This document shows, piece by piece, positions 1 to 6,617 of a stretch of 64,000 nt of DNA. The notes beneath the pieces were generated by a model. The model saw only the letters and a program-made list of their open reading frames with translations, ran no database searches and had not been told where the DNA came from. The position numbers and the translations under genes are program-made. The stretch spans positions 4,536,001 through 4,600,000 of the forward strand of contig OZ014413.1 in NCBI GenBank assembly GCA_963965975.1, in the 5' to 3' direction. Source of the stretch: Xestospongia bergquistia. Lineage: Eukaryota > Porifera > Demospongiae > Haplosclerida > Petrosiidae. Within the stretch, counting starts at the first letter, position 1. Each line of letters starts with the position of its first letter.

Positions 1-286
1 AACTGTTATTAACAGTTTAGTAAGTTGGTTTGCATTAATACTCTAAACTCTTTAAATTAAAGACTTTAGACTGTTTAGACTATTGATTGAAGTTAACAAA
101 GTAAACCACTCAGTCTAAAGGACTCTATGGGACTAACTAAATAAAATGTTATTAACAGTTTAGTAAGATGGTTTGTATTAATACTCTAAAGTCTTTAAAT
201 TAAGGTCTTTAGAAGGTTTAGACTATTGAGTGAAGTTATTAAAGTAAACAGCTCAGTCTAAAGGACTCTATGGGACTAACTAAATG

Positions 287-429
287 AACTGTTATTAACA
301 GTTTAGTAAGTTTGTTTGCATTTACACTCTAAAGTCTTTAAATTAAAGACTTTAGAAGGTTTAGACTATTGAGTTAAGTTATTAAAGTAAACAGCTCAGT
401 CTAATGGACTCTATGTGACTAACTATATA
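287..429. repeat. Representative 143-bp satellite monomer with its internal dyads
   Basis: One unit, used to show the internal structure. Dyad 1 at 287-303 has arms AACTGTTA/TAACAGTT around a single T. Dyad 2 at 329-355 has 13-bp arms CTAAAGTCTTTAA/TTAAAGACTTTAG around a single A. Dyad 3 is looser: TTTAGACT at 360-367 can pair with AGTCTAA at 398-404 (AGTCTAAA in the consensus), leaving a loop of about 30 nt. A further short dyad, AGTC-TAAAG-GACT, overlaps the right arm of dyad 3 in the consensus; this copy carries a T there. About a third of the monomer is self-complementary, so cruciform or hairpin formation is plausible. That is inferred from base pairing only. Confidence 0.85.
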
Positions 430-1321
430 AACTGTTATTAACAGTTTAGTAAGTTGGTTTGCCTTAACACTCTAAAGTCTTTAAATTAAAGACTTTAGAA
501 TGTTTAGACTATTGATTGAAGTTAAGAATGTAAACAGCTCAGTCTAATGGACTCTATGGGACTAACTAAATAAACTGTTATTAACAGTTTAGTTAGTTTG
601 TTTGCATTAACACTCTAAAGTCTTTAAATTAAAGACTTTAGAAGGTTTAGACTATTGAGTGAAGTTAATAAAGACAACAGCTCAGTCTAAACGACTCTAT
701 TGGACTAACCAAATAAACTGCTATTAACAATGTTCAGTAAGTTGGTTTGCATTAACACTCTAAAGTCTTTAAATTAAAGAGTTTAGAAGGTTTAGAATAT
801 TAGGTGAAGATTATAAAGTAAACAACTCTGTTTAAAGGCTCTATGGGACTAACTAAAGAAACTGTTATTAACAGTTTAGTAAGTTGTTTTCCATTAACAC
901 TTTACAGTCTTTAATTTTAAGACTTTAGAAGGTTTAGACTATTGAGTAAATTTTATAGAGTAAACTACTCAGTCTAAAGGACTTATGGGAATAAGTATAT
1001 AAACAGCTATGAACAGTTTAGTAAGTTGGTTTGCATTAACGCTCTAAACTCTTTAAATTAAAGTCTTTAGAAGGTTTAGCCTATTGAGTGAAGTTAACAA
1101 AGTAAACAGCTGAGTCTAATGGACTCTATTGGACTAACTAAATGAACTGTTATTAACAGTTTAGTAAGTTGGTTTGCATTAACACTCTAAAGTCTTTAAA
1201 TTAAAGACTTTAGAAGGCTTAGAATATTGAGTGAAGTTAAAAAAGTAAACAGCTCAGTCTAAAGGATTCTATGGGACTAACTAAATAAACTGTTATTAAC
1301 AGTTTAGTAAGTTGGTTTGCA

Positions 1322-1325
1322 TTAA
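1322..1325. other. Left TTAA target-site duplication of the piggyBac element
   Basis: TTAA inside the satellite landmark GTTTGCATTAACACTC. The same TTAA recurs at 4936-4939 on the other side of the element. Undisturbed monomers carry one TTAA here, so this is a target-site duplication of the piggyBac type. Confidence 0.95.
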
Positions 1326-1337
1326 CCCTTAACCCGC
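1326..1337 (+). repeat. Left terminal inverted repeat of piggyBac element
   Basis: CCCTTAACCCGC directly follows the TTAA duplication and matches the right end CCCTTAACTCGC at 11 of 12 positions. The TIR itself contains a TTAA, so the junction reads as two TTAACCC heptamers. Confidence 0.92.
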
Positions 1338-1368
1338 TTGGGTGGTAGGCGTGTTTTGCTATCTGTCA

Positions 1369-1376
1369 CGCGACGC
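1369..1376 (+). repeat. Left subterminal motif of piggyBac element
   Basis: CGCGACGC lies 43 bp inside the left end. It recurs inverted at 4919-4926, only 9 bp inside the right end. Asymmetrically spaced subterminal repeats are known from piggyBac (13-bp TIR plus a 19-bp internal repeat with different spacers), so this may be a transposase-binding motif. The match is only 8 bp, so the role is inferred. Confidence 0.4.
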
Positions 1377-1451
1377 TTGTTAATCATTTTTGAAAAAAGA
1401 AAGATGGTGGAAAGTATCTCTGTCTTTATCTCTTGCTATTACGATATTCAA

Positions 1452-1757
1452 CTTGTGATCGATGTTGTCCAGTGTCAAGAAATGTTGTAAACACATTTGT
1501 GAACTAAGATTTGTACTTCTTTTCGTGAGCGCTGAGGTTTAGTGAGTGATTATGGGCTGTTGTTCATCGATCGATCAGACGTAAGCGCCATTTTGTTATG
1601 TAAAGCTTTTTTCCCTTGTGATCGATGTTGTGTGTGTCCTGAGTTGCTGGGAATACATTTGTGAGTCAAGTTTTGAGCGCCTTTTCGTGAGCGCCTGTGT
1701 TTAGGGGCAGTTGTTCATCGATGGATGCATCAGACGTGAGCACCATTTTTTCATGTA
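1452..1757 (+). repeat. Imperfect direct repeat, about 150 bp x 2, in the transposon left end
   Basis: Two diverged copies with an offset of 163 bp: one from 1452 to about 1600, the other from 1615 to about 1757. Shared landmarks in order are CTTGTGATCGATGTTGT, a CATTTGTGA block, TTTTCGTGAGCGC, TTGTTCATCGAT and CAGACGT(A/G)AGC(G/A)CCATTTT. They lie downstream of the transposase stop, between it and the left TIR. No open frame is supported. This may be a duplicated terminal regulatory segment or ordinary tandem duplication. Confidence 0.8.
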
Positions 1758-1810
1758 AATATGGATAGAAACTCATCAAGAGAGGTAGGTGGTATAGTAA
1801 AGTTATTACT

Positions 1811-1912
1811 ACATAATATTATATATAGATATGTAGTGCTGTGGATCTGGTACAACTCAGAACACAGACTAACATGTAATTGTACATTACTATAGCTACA
1901 ATAGTATGTTAT
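1811..1912 (-). pseudogene. Decayed duplicate of the transposase C-terminal Cys-rich region
   Basis: This stretch aligns with 2209-2335, the 3' end of the transposase, at an offset of about 409 bp. Shared anchors include GCTGTGGATCT (1838 and 2247) and GGTACAACTCA. Read on the minus strand it still gives YCSYSNVQL and SELYQIH, against YCRHCNVPL and FELYHTH in the main gene. Several zinc-ligand cysteines are replaced, so the copy is not functional. It implies an old internal duplication of the gene's 3' end within the element. The GT microsatellite directly follows it at the place where the main copy has a GT-rich ATTATGTGGTTG stretch. Confidence 0.72.
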
Positions 1913-1913
1913 T

Positions 1914-1914
1914 T

Positions 1915-1973
<59 letters not shown>
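1914..1973. repeat. (GT)n microsatellite
   Basis: A dinucleotide run TG/GT: a short (TG)n at 1914-1920, one interrupting T at 1921, then an uninterrupted run of about 26 GT units to 1973. It is inside the transposon, at the edge of the decayed transposase 3' duplicate. Confidence 0.98.
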
Positions 1974-1976
<3 letters not shown>

Positions 1977-1979
1977 ATA

Positions 1980-2021
1980 GTTATGTGGTTTGTTTATGTT
2001 TACATAGACAAACCACATAAC
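1980..2021. repeat. Perfect 14-bp inverted repeat (hairpin) next to the GT run
   Basis: Arms at 1980-1993 (GTTATGTGGTTTGT) and 2008-2021 are exact reverse complements around a 14-nt loop. It lies downstream of the transposase stop on the minus strand. Its function is unknown; it could be the remnant of a small insertion. Confidence 0.8.
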
Positions 2022-2132
2022 ATAAAATAAAACATATTCTGTATATAATGTATAATTTTGTCTTACATTTATTCAGCATCCTTATGGATAGAGAGTACTT
2101 CATCCAGAGAAGATATACATTTATAAGTTGAG

Positions 2133-2138
2133 TTTATT
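2133..2138 (-). terminator. Candidate polyadenylation signal AATAAA
   Basis: TTTATT on the plus strand is AATAAA on the minus strand, about 100 bp downstream of the conserved-frame stop at 2236-2238. A second AATAAA lies at 2068-2073. In such AT-rich DNA either could occur by chance. Confidence 0.4.
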
Positions 2139-2144
2139 ATTATA

Positions 2145-2206
2145 TAATGATCATACTTTTACAGATACAATAATTATACTTTTTTGGATACAATGATTAT
2201 ACATTT
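2145..2206. repeat. Short tandem repeat, three units of about 23-24 bp
   Basis: Three degenerate copies of AATRATYATACWTTT begin near 2145, 2169 and 2192, with GATAC between units. They lie in the 3' flank of the transposase gene within the transposon. Confidence 0.6.
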
Positions 2207-2322
2207 ACACATATAATATTCTTTGTTGATCATCACTACAGGTATCGCTGTGGATCTTTATGAGTATGGTACAACTCAAAACATGGAGTAACACATAACG
2301 GTACGTTACAATGTCGACAATA

Positions 2323-2325
2323 TTA
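2323..2325 (-). other. Premature TAA before the transposase Cys-rich tail
   Basis: TAA follows GRKRKTTT and is followed in the same frame by YCRHCNVPLC and PCFELYHT, then by a TAG at 2236-2238. The conserved tail beyond the stop shows that this is a recent nonsense change and not the natural end. It would remove 28 residues with most of the zinc ligands. Confidence 0.88.
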
Positions 2326-3134
2326 TGTGGTTGTTTTTCTTTTCCTTCCTTTTTTAAAGCTGCACACCACACACTCTCTTTGAGACTTGAGACCACTCGC
2401 ATGTAGAGGAAGTTTAGAAGGAAAGTGACGACCAGTGAGCCGATTGTGTGGTGATTGAAGTTCCTCATTTTCTTCCATTGTTGTGTGCCCAGCTTCAAGA
2501 AGTAAGCTGTTAGCAATGTCTATCCTGTATTGAGCATGAGACTTATGTTTCTTTCCTTGATGGGAAAGTTTGTATAATATGTAACTATTCACAATTGCCA
2601 AGTCCAGTAGGTGAAATGATGCTCGATTCGACCATTTCAGGGTCTTGTGTATAAACCCATAATATGAGAGAAGTTGGTCACTTCTGTCCACTCCTCCCAT
2701 GTGCTTATTGTATTCCTCAATACATAGTGGTTTGTCTACATTCTCTTCATTGTCCTTTCCGAATCGGCTCCTCCTCTTTTTGGATATCATTTGGTCGTCA
2801 TGAATTGTTGTGAGCATTGTAATCACTCGTTTGTCTTGCCATTGTAGAGCCATTACCCTATCTAACTTCTTTGTTCTTACATCTCCTTTGTTCATTTTTA
2901 CACTCTTTCCTTTTCTAGATATTTTCCATTCGTCAGGCATTCCTTGTCTGTTCACTCGAGCAGTTCCACAGGCTCCAAATCCATTTTGAGCCATCTCAAG
3001 GAACAATGCTGGACTTGTATAATAATTGTCCATGTATACGTGGTGGTCATTTTTTTCATACCCCTCCAGCAACCTCATAACGATACAGTGTGTTGTAGTT
3101 CTTTCACTTGTCACCTCTAAAGTGTCATCTTTGC

Positions 3135-3439
3135 CTATAACATTGGAAGGTAAAGGATATTATTGATATGCATCTACAATTTGTAGTTAGATGCCTGTTT
3201 GGTGTACCGTAATTTGCTTATACTGATGGTTCAAAAAATAATTTTCTTAGTGCAAACCTCAATTTTGTTTCAAGGTGAATGAAATAAGCAATAAATGTAC
3301 ATAGTGTTTTAGTATTTGAAGCCAACTTTGCATCACCTATAGTAGAAGTTACTACTAATGTTTACACTGATGGGGTGAGAGTAAAAAAGGCAAATTACGG
3401 TACATAGCATTGCGTGATTATAATGGTAATCAATCATAC
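3135..3439 (-). other. GT-AG intron in the transposase gene
   Basis: On the minus strand the donor reads GCAG|GTATGATTG (exon ends at 3440) and the acceptor reads TTATAG|GCAAAGATG (exon resumes at 3134). Joining them restores one Gly codon and links LNWKLYAG directly to KDDTLEVTSER. This is the order expected between the first and second catalytic Asp of the family. Without splicing, the frame runs into a stop after about 35 unrelated residues. The intron is 305 bp, of which about 195 bp are a MITE. Confidence 0.85.
3207..3401. mobile_element. Small TA-flanked MITE inside the transposase intron
   Basis: The ends are exact inverted repeats: CCGTAATTTGC at 3207-3217 and GCAAATTACGG at 3391-3401. 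They are flanked by TA on both sides (3205-3206 and 3402-3403), and the symmetry extends slightly into the flanks. A length near 195 bp, TA duplications and no coding capacity fit a Tc1/mariner-type MITE. The superfamily is inferred from the TA only. It accounts for most of the intron. Confidence 0.68.
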
Positions 3440-4322
3440 CTGCATACAGTTTCCAATTTAGTGTGTAACCTGTTTTTGCATCTGCCAGTGAAAATGCCTT
3501 CAGTCCCCATTTTTTGGGTTTTTTAGGCATATATTGTAAAAACCAGGCTCTACCTTTGAAGCTCACCATTGCTTCATCTAATGAGAGTTCTTTATTTGGA
3601 GTGTACCATTGATTGAAATTGTGAAGAAGAGAAGTGAGTAGAGGTCTTATTTTGTACAATGGATCATGCCCGACTTCACCTCTTTTGACATATTTAGAGC
3701 TGTCGTTTACATGAAAGAACTTCAAGATCAGTGAGAAACGATCTCGGGTCATTATCTTACCGAAGGAATGTGATCCAAATGGCCATTTTTGTACCCAGTG
3801 GTCTTCCATCCTTGGAAGTCGGACCACACCCATTACAACAATGAGAGCAAGAAACTTCAATAATTCTGAAACACTCAAAATTTTTTTTTTCCAGGAATGA
3901 AGTCGTGACCTTGGTGGTATTGCACTCTGTTTTTCAAAGAATTGATTAGCATACACGTTAGTTTGATCTACAATGTTATCTAATATATCCAGTGTGACCA
4001 GCATCTTGAAAAAGTCAATCGGTGATTTATTGCTCATATCTATTTTGCATTTGCCTGTAGATGTGTCAACTGAAATTGTACTAGGTATAGTAGGTGGTAA
4101 AGCACTTGGAACAGTACTTGGTGGACAAGCACTTGAAGCAGCGGATACAGCAAAATCTTCATACTCATCAACATACATTTTATCAGGCACTTCATTGACC
4201 ATAAATAATTCACTCAATTCGTCATTCTTGCATTCAACTTCATCACACTCATCTACATCCATTTTGTCCAGTTCATGCCTTACAGCAAATTCCATTTCAT
4301 TCACACATTCATTTACATCACA

Positions 4323-4325
4323 TCA
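4323..4325 (-). other. Premature TGA after the transposase acidic N-terminus
   Basis: The frame from the ATG at 4494-4496 runs 57 codons, many acidic, to DEECVPI, then TGA. It continues in the same frame as CDVNECVNEMEF into the conserved domain. Both sides have the same acidic composition, so the stop looks like a point mutation inside one original exon. Confidence 0.8.
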
Positions 4326-4502
4326 AATTGGCACACATTCTTCATCATCACTCTCATCTGTCTTGCTTTCACCAAGTAGCCTCTCCATTTCTTCACATTC
4401 CAAATATCCATCAAATTCATCATCGCTGTCATCAGACTCATCCATTTCATTATTGCATACCATCTTGATTGCATCATCAACACCTAATTTTGCCATTTTC
4501 TG

Positions 4503-4599
4503 CTATAAAATACAATGAAAAGTTTATATTTTTTTAGCTTCTATATGTGTGTGTGTACATGTATATATATACAAACATGTAATAAAGTGCATGGCTTAC
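4503..4599 (-). other. Candidate 5' intron just upstream of the transposase ATG
   Basis: On the minus strand a strong donor, ACTG|GTAAG, lies at 4600/4599. A T-rich tract ending TTTTATAG at 4503 is followed by CAGAAAATGGC, which contains the proposed start codon. The resulting intron would be 97 bp (100 bp if the next AG is used). This suggests a separate 5' exon, probably untranslated, above 4600. Only splice-site appearance supports it. Confidence 0.5.
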
Positions 4600-4600
4600 C

Positions 4601-4770
4601 AGTAAAGGCTCAGGTATTGTCTCCAGAATCGAAGTCTCACAGTGAAGTAGTTTTGAAAAAAACTGGTATAGTACAATAGACAGTAAAATCTGAAGTAGTA
4701 TCTTCAAAATCGAAGTCTCACAGTGAAGTAGTTTTGAAAAAAACTGTTTTAGTACAACAGGCAGTAAAAG
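4601..4770 (-). repeat. Two 81-bp tandem units in the transposase 5' region
   Basis: Units at 4601-4681 and 4682-4762, with a third beginning AGTAAAAG at 4763. Each contains ATCGAAGTCTCACAGTGAAG followed by TAGTTTTGAAAAAAACTG. The first abuts the candidate splice donor. As 81 is a multiple of three, the repeat keeps a minus-strand frame open (4534-4803, starting with a hydrophobic stretch). That frame resembles no transposase N-terminus I know and is probably not translated. Confidence 0.8.
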
Positions 4771-4860
4771 CATCAAGGTAAAGAGCAGAATATCAATTCG
4801 CAAAACTTCGCTTCAGGTACGACGTCCTTTCCAGCAGTATTTTATTTGACAGCCTGTGAA

Positions 4861-4873
4861 GAATATATATATG
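4861..4873 (-). promoter_or_regulatory. Possible TATA-like element of the transposase
   Basis: On the minus strand CATATATATATTC lies about 370 bp upstream of the ATG, between the GC-rich right end and the candidate 5' exon. The position suits a promoter, but a TATA-like string in AT-rich sequence is weak evidence. Confidence 0.25.
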
Positions 4874-4902
4874 CGCGCCGCGATAAAGCGTATGGGGGCG
4901 TG

Positions 4903-4920
4903 GCGCATATTTATATGCGC
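4903..4920. repeat. Right-end palindrome of the transposon
   Basis: GCGCATAT-TT-ATATGCGC is a perfect 8-bp-arm palindrome, 15 bp inside the right end. It overlaps the subterminal motif GCGTCGCG at 4919-4926. It may contribute to transposase binding at this end; the left end has no equivalent. Confidence 0.7.
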
Positions 4921-4923
4921 GTC

Positions 4924-4935
4924 GCGAGTTAAGGG
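4924..4935 (-). repeat. Right terminal inverted repeat of piggyBac element
   Basis: GCGAGTTAAGGG on the plus strand, that is CCCTTAACTCGC inward from the right end. It matches the left TIR except at one base and is followed directly by the TTAA duplication at 4936-4939. Confidence 0.92.
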
Positions 4936-5473
4936 TTAACACTCTAAAGTCTTTAAATTAAAGTCTTTAGAAGGTTTAGACTATTGAGTGTAGTTAATAA
5001 AGTAAACAGCTCAGTCTAAAGGACTCTATGGGACTAACTAAATAAACTGTTATTACCAGTTTAGTAAGTTGGTTTGCATTAACACTCTAAAGTCTTTAAA
5101 TTAAAGACTTTAGAAGGTTTAGACTATTGAGTGAAGTTATTAAAGTAAACAGCTCAGTCTGAAGGACTCTATGTGACTAACTATATAAACTGTTATTAAC
5201 AGTTTAGTAAGTAGGTTTGCATTAACACTCTAAAGTCTTTAAATTAAAGACTTTAGAAGGTTTAGACTATTGATTGAAGTTAAGAAAGTAAACAGCTCAG
5301 TCTAATGGACTCTATGGGTCTAACTAAATAAACTGTTATTAACAGTTTAGTAAGTTTGTTTGCATTAACACTCTAAAGTCTTTAAATTAAAGACTTTAGA
5401 AGGTTTAGACTATTGAGTGAAGTTAATAAAGACAACAGCTCAGTCTAAACGACTCTATGGGACTAACCAAATA

Positions 5474-6617
5474 AACTGCTATTAACAATGTTCAGTAAGT
5501 TGGTTTGCATTAACACTCTAAAGTCTTTAAATTAAAGAGGTTAGAAGGTTTAGAATATTAAGTGAGATTATAAAGTAAACAACTCTGTTTAAAGGACTCT
5601 ATGGGACTAACTAAAGAAACTGTTATTAACAGTTTAGTAAGTTGGTTTCCATTAACTCTTTACAGTCTTTAATTTTAAGACATTAGAAGGTTTAGACTAT
5701 TGAGTAAATTTTATAGAGTAAACTGCTCAGTCTAAAGGACTTATTGGGCGAAGTAAATAAACTGCTATGAACAGTGTAGTAAGTTGGTTTGCATTAACGC
5801 TCCAAACTCTTTAAATTAAAGACTTTAGAAGGTTTAGCCTATTGAGTGAAGTTAATAAAGTAAACAGCTGAGTCTAATGGACTCTATGGGACTAACTAAA
5901 TGAACTGTTATTAACAGTTTAGTAAGTTGGTTTGCATTAACACTCTAAAGTCTTTAAATTAAAGACTTTAGAAGGTTTAGAATATTGAGTGATGTTAAAA
6001 AAGTAAACAGCTCAGTCTAAAGGATTCTATGGGACTAACTAAATAAACTGTTATTAACAGTTTAGTATGTTGGTTTGCATCAACACTCTAAAGTCTTTAA
6101 ATTAAAGTCTTTAGAAGGTTTAGACTATTCAGTGTAGTTAATAAAGTAAACAGCTCAGTCTAAAGGACTCTATGGGACTAACTAAATAAACTGTTATTAA
6201 CACTTTAGTAAGTTTGTTTGCATTAACACTCTAAAGTCTTTAAATTAAAGACTTTAGAAGGTTTAGACTATTGATTGAAGTTATTAAAGTAAACAGCTCA
6301 GTCTAAAGGACTCTATGAGACTAACTATATAAACTGTTATTAACAGTTTAGTAAGTTGGTTTGCATTAACACTCTAAAGTCTTTAAATTAAAGACTTTAG
6401 AAGGTTTAGACTATTGAGTGAAGTTAACAAAGTAAACAGCTCAGTTTAATGGACTCTATGGGACTAACTAAATAAACTGTTATTAACAGTTTAGTTAGTT
6501 GGTTTGCATTAACACTCTAAAGTCTTTAAATTAAAGACTTTAGAAGGTTTAGACTATTGAGTGAAGTTAATAAAGACAACAGCTCAGTCTAAACGACTCT
6601 ATTGGACTAACCAAATA
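5474..6617. repeat. 8-monomer higher-order repeat (1,144 bp) spanning the insertion
   Basis: A marker monomer beginning AACTGCTATTAACAATGTTC occurs at 716, 5474 and 6618. The second spacing is 1,144 bp (8 x 143). The first is 4,758 bp, which becomes exactly 1,144 bp after subtracting the transposon plus one TSD (3,614 bp). Intervening monomers match in order, for example the AAGACAACAGCTC variant directly before each marker and the TATAGAGTAAAC variant after. The higher-order unit therefore predates the insertion. Confidence 0.85.

Larger units (their letters stand above)
1..1325. repeat. Satellite array, subfamily A (left flank of the piggyBac insertion)
   Basis: About nine head-to-tail monomers with a 143-bp period. 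Equivalent AACTGTT (or AAATGTT) starts fall at 1, 144, 287 and 430. Each monomer runs through the landmarks TTATTAACAGTTTAGTAAG, GTTTGCATTAACACTC, the palindrome CTAAAGTCTTTAA-A-TTAAAGAC, TTTAGACTATTGAGTGAAG, GTAAACAGCTCAGTCTAAAG and GACTCTATGGGACTAACT. Divergence between neighbours is a few per cent with rare 1-2 bp indels. There is no coding potential: stops are frequent in all frames. The last monomer (start 1288) is cut at its TTAA by the transposon. Confidence 0.97.
2236..4496 (-). pseudogene. piggyBac-type transposase, one spliced gene with two in-frame stops
   Basis: Cut-and-paste transposase of the DDE_Tnp_1_7 family, expected to cut and rejoin at TTAA in the nucleus. Start ATG at 4494-4496; exon 4496-3440, intron 3439-3135, exon 3134-2239, stop TAG at 2236-2238. 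The exons sum to 1,953 nt (651 codons), close to the family's usual 550-650. Codons 1-57 are rich in Asp and Glu, as is usual for the family's N-terminus. The catalytic Asp residues are at codon 307 (ELSLDEAM), 388 (VYMDNYYTS) and 502 (GGVDRSDQ), with spacings close to those of piggyBac D268/D346/D447. The C-terminus is a Cys-rich zinc-binding domain (CVVC, then YCRHCNVPLC, PCFELYHT). TGA at 4323-4325 (codon 58) and TAA at 2323-2325 (codon 623) interrupt it in frame, so full-length protein is not expected. The core between the stops remains open, and an internal ATG at 4293-4295 could start it. Confidence 0.92.
1326..4935 (-). mobile_element. piggyBac-superfamily DNA transposon, complete ends, degenerate transposase
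   Basis: A 3,610-bp element bounded by TTAA duplications and by terminal inverted repeats CCCTTAACCCGC (left) and CCCTTAACTCGC (right, read on the minus strand), 11 of 12 matching. The distance between equivalent monomer starts on the two sides (1288 and 5045) minus 3,614 bp is exactly one 143-bp monomer, which fixes the boundaries. The transposase lies on the minus strand and belongs to the DDE_Tnp_1_7 family. The termini are GC- and CpG-richer than the satellite. The element also contains a GT microsatellite, a decayed duplicate of the transposase 3' end, a MITE in its intron, and duplicated segments near both ends. Two nonsense codons suggest it is no longer autonomous. Confidence 0.96.

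Noticed and set aside
1322-1335. TTAACCCTTAACCC looks like a telomere-type repeat
   Set aside because: It is only the TTAA duplication followed by the TIR, which itself contains TTAACCC. The mirror image occurs at the right end, and there is no longer telomeric run.
2205-2516. Minus-strand open frame of 103 codons overlapping the transposase 3' end
   Set aside because: It lies in another frame of the same strand as the conserved transposase reading (CVVC, YCRHC, ELYHT) and has no domain of its own. I treat it as a shadow.
3973-4518. Plus-strand open frame of 181 codons, Ser-rich
   Set aside because: It is antisense to the transposase N-terminal region. Its Ser-rich composition is what the opposite strand of Asp/Glu-rich codons (GAT, GAA) produces, and it has no recognisable domain.
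4534-4803. 89-codon minus-strand frame as an independent small membrane protein
   Set aside because: The hydrophobic frame arises from an 81-bp tandem duplication that preserves phase and runs through a strong splice donor. A 5' leader of the transposase is the simpler reading.
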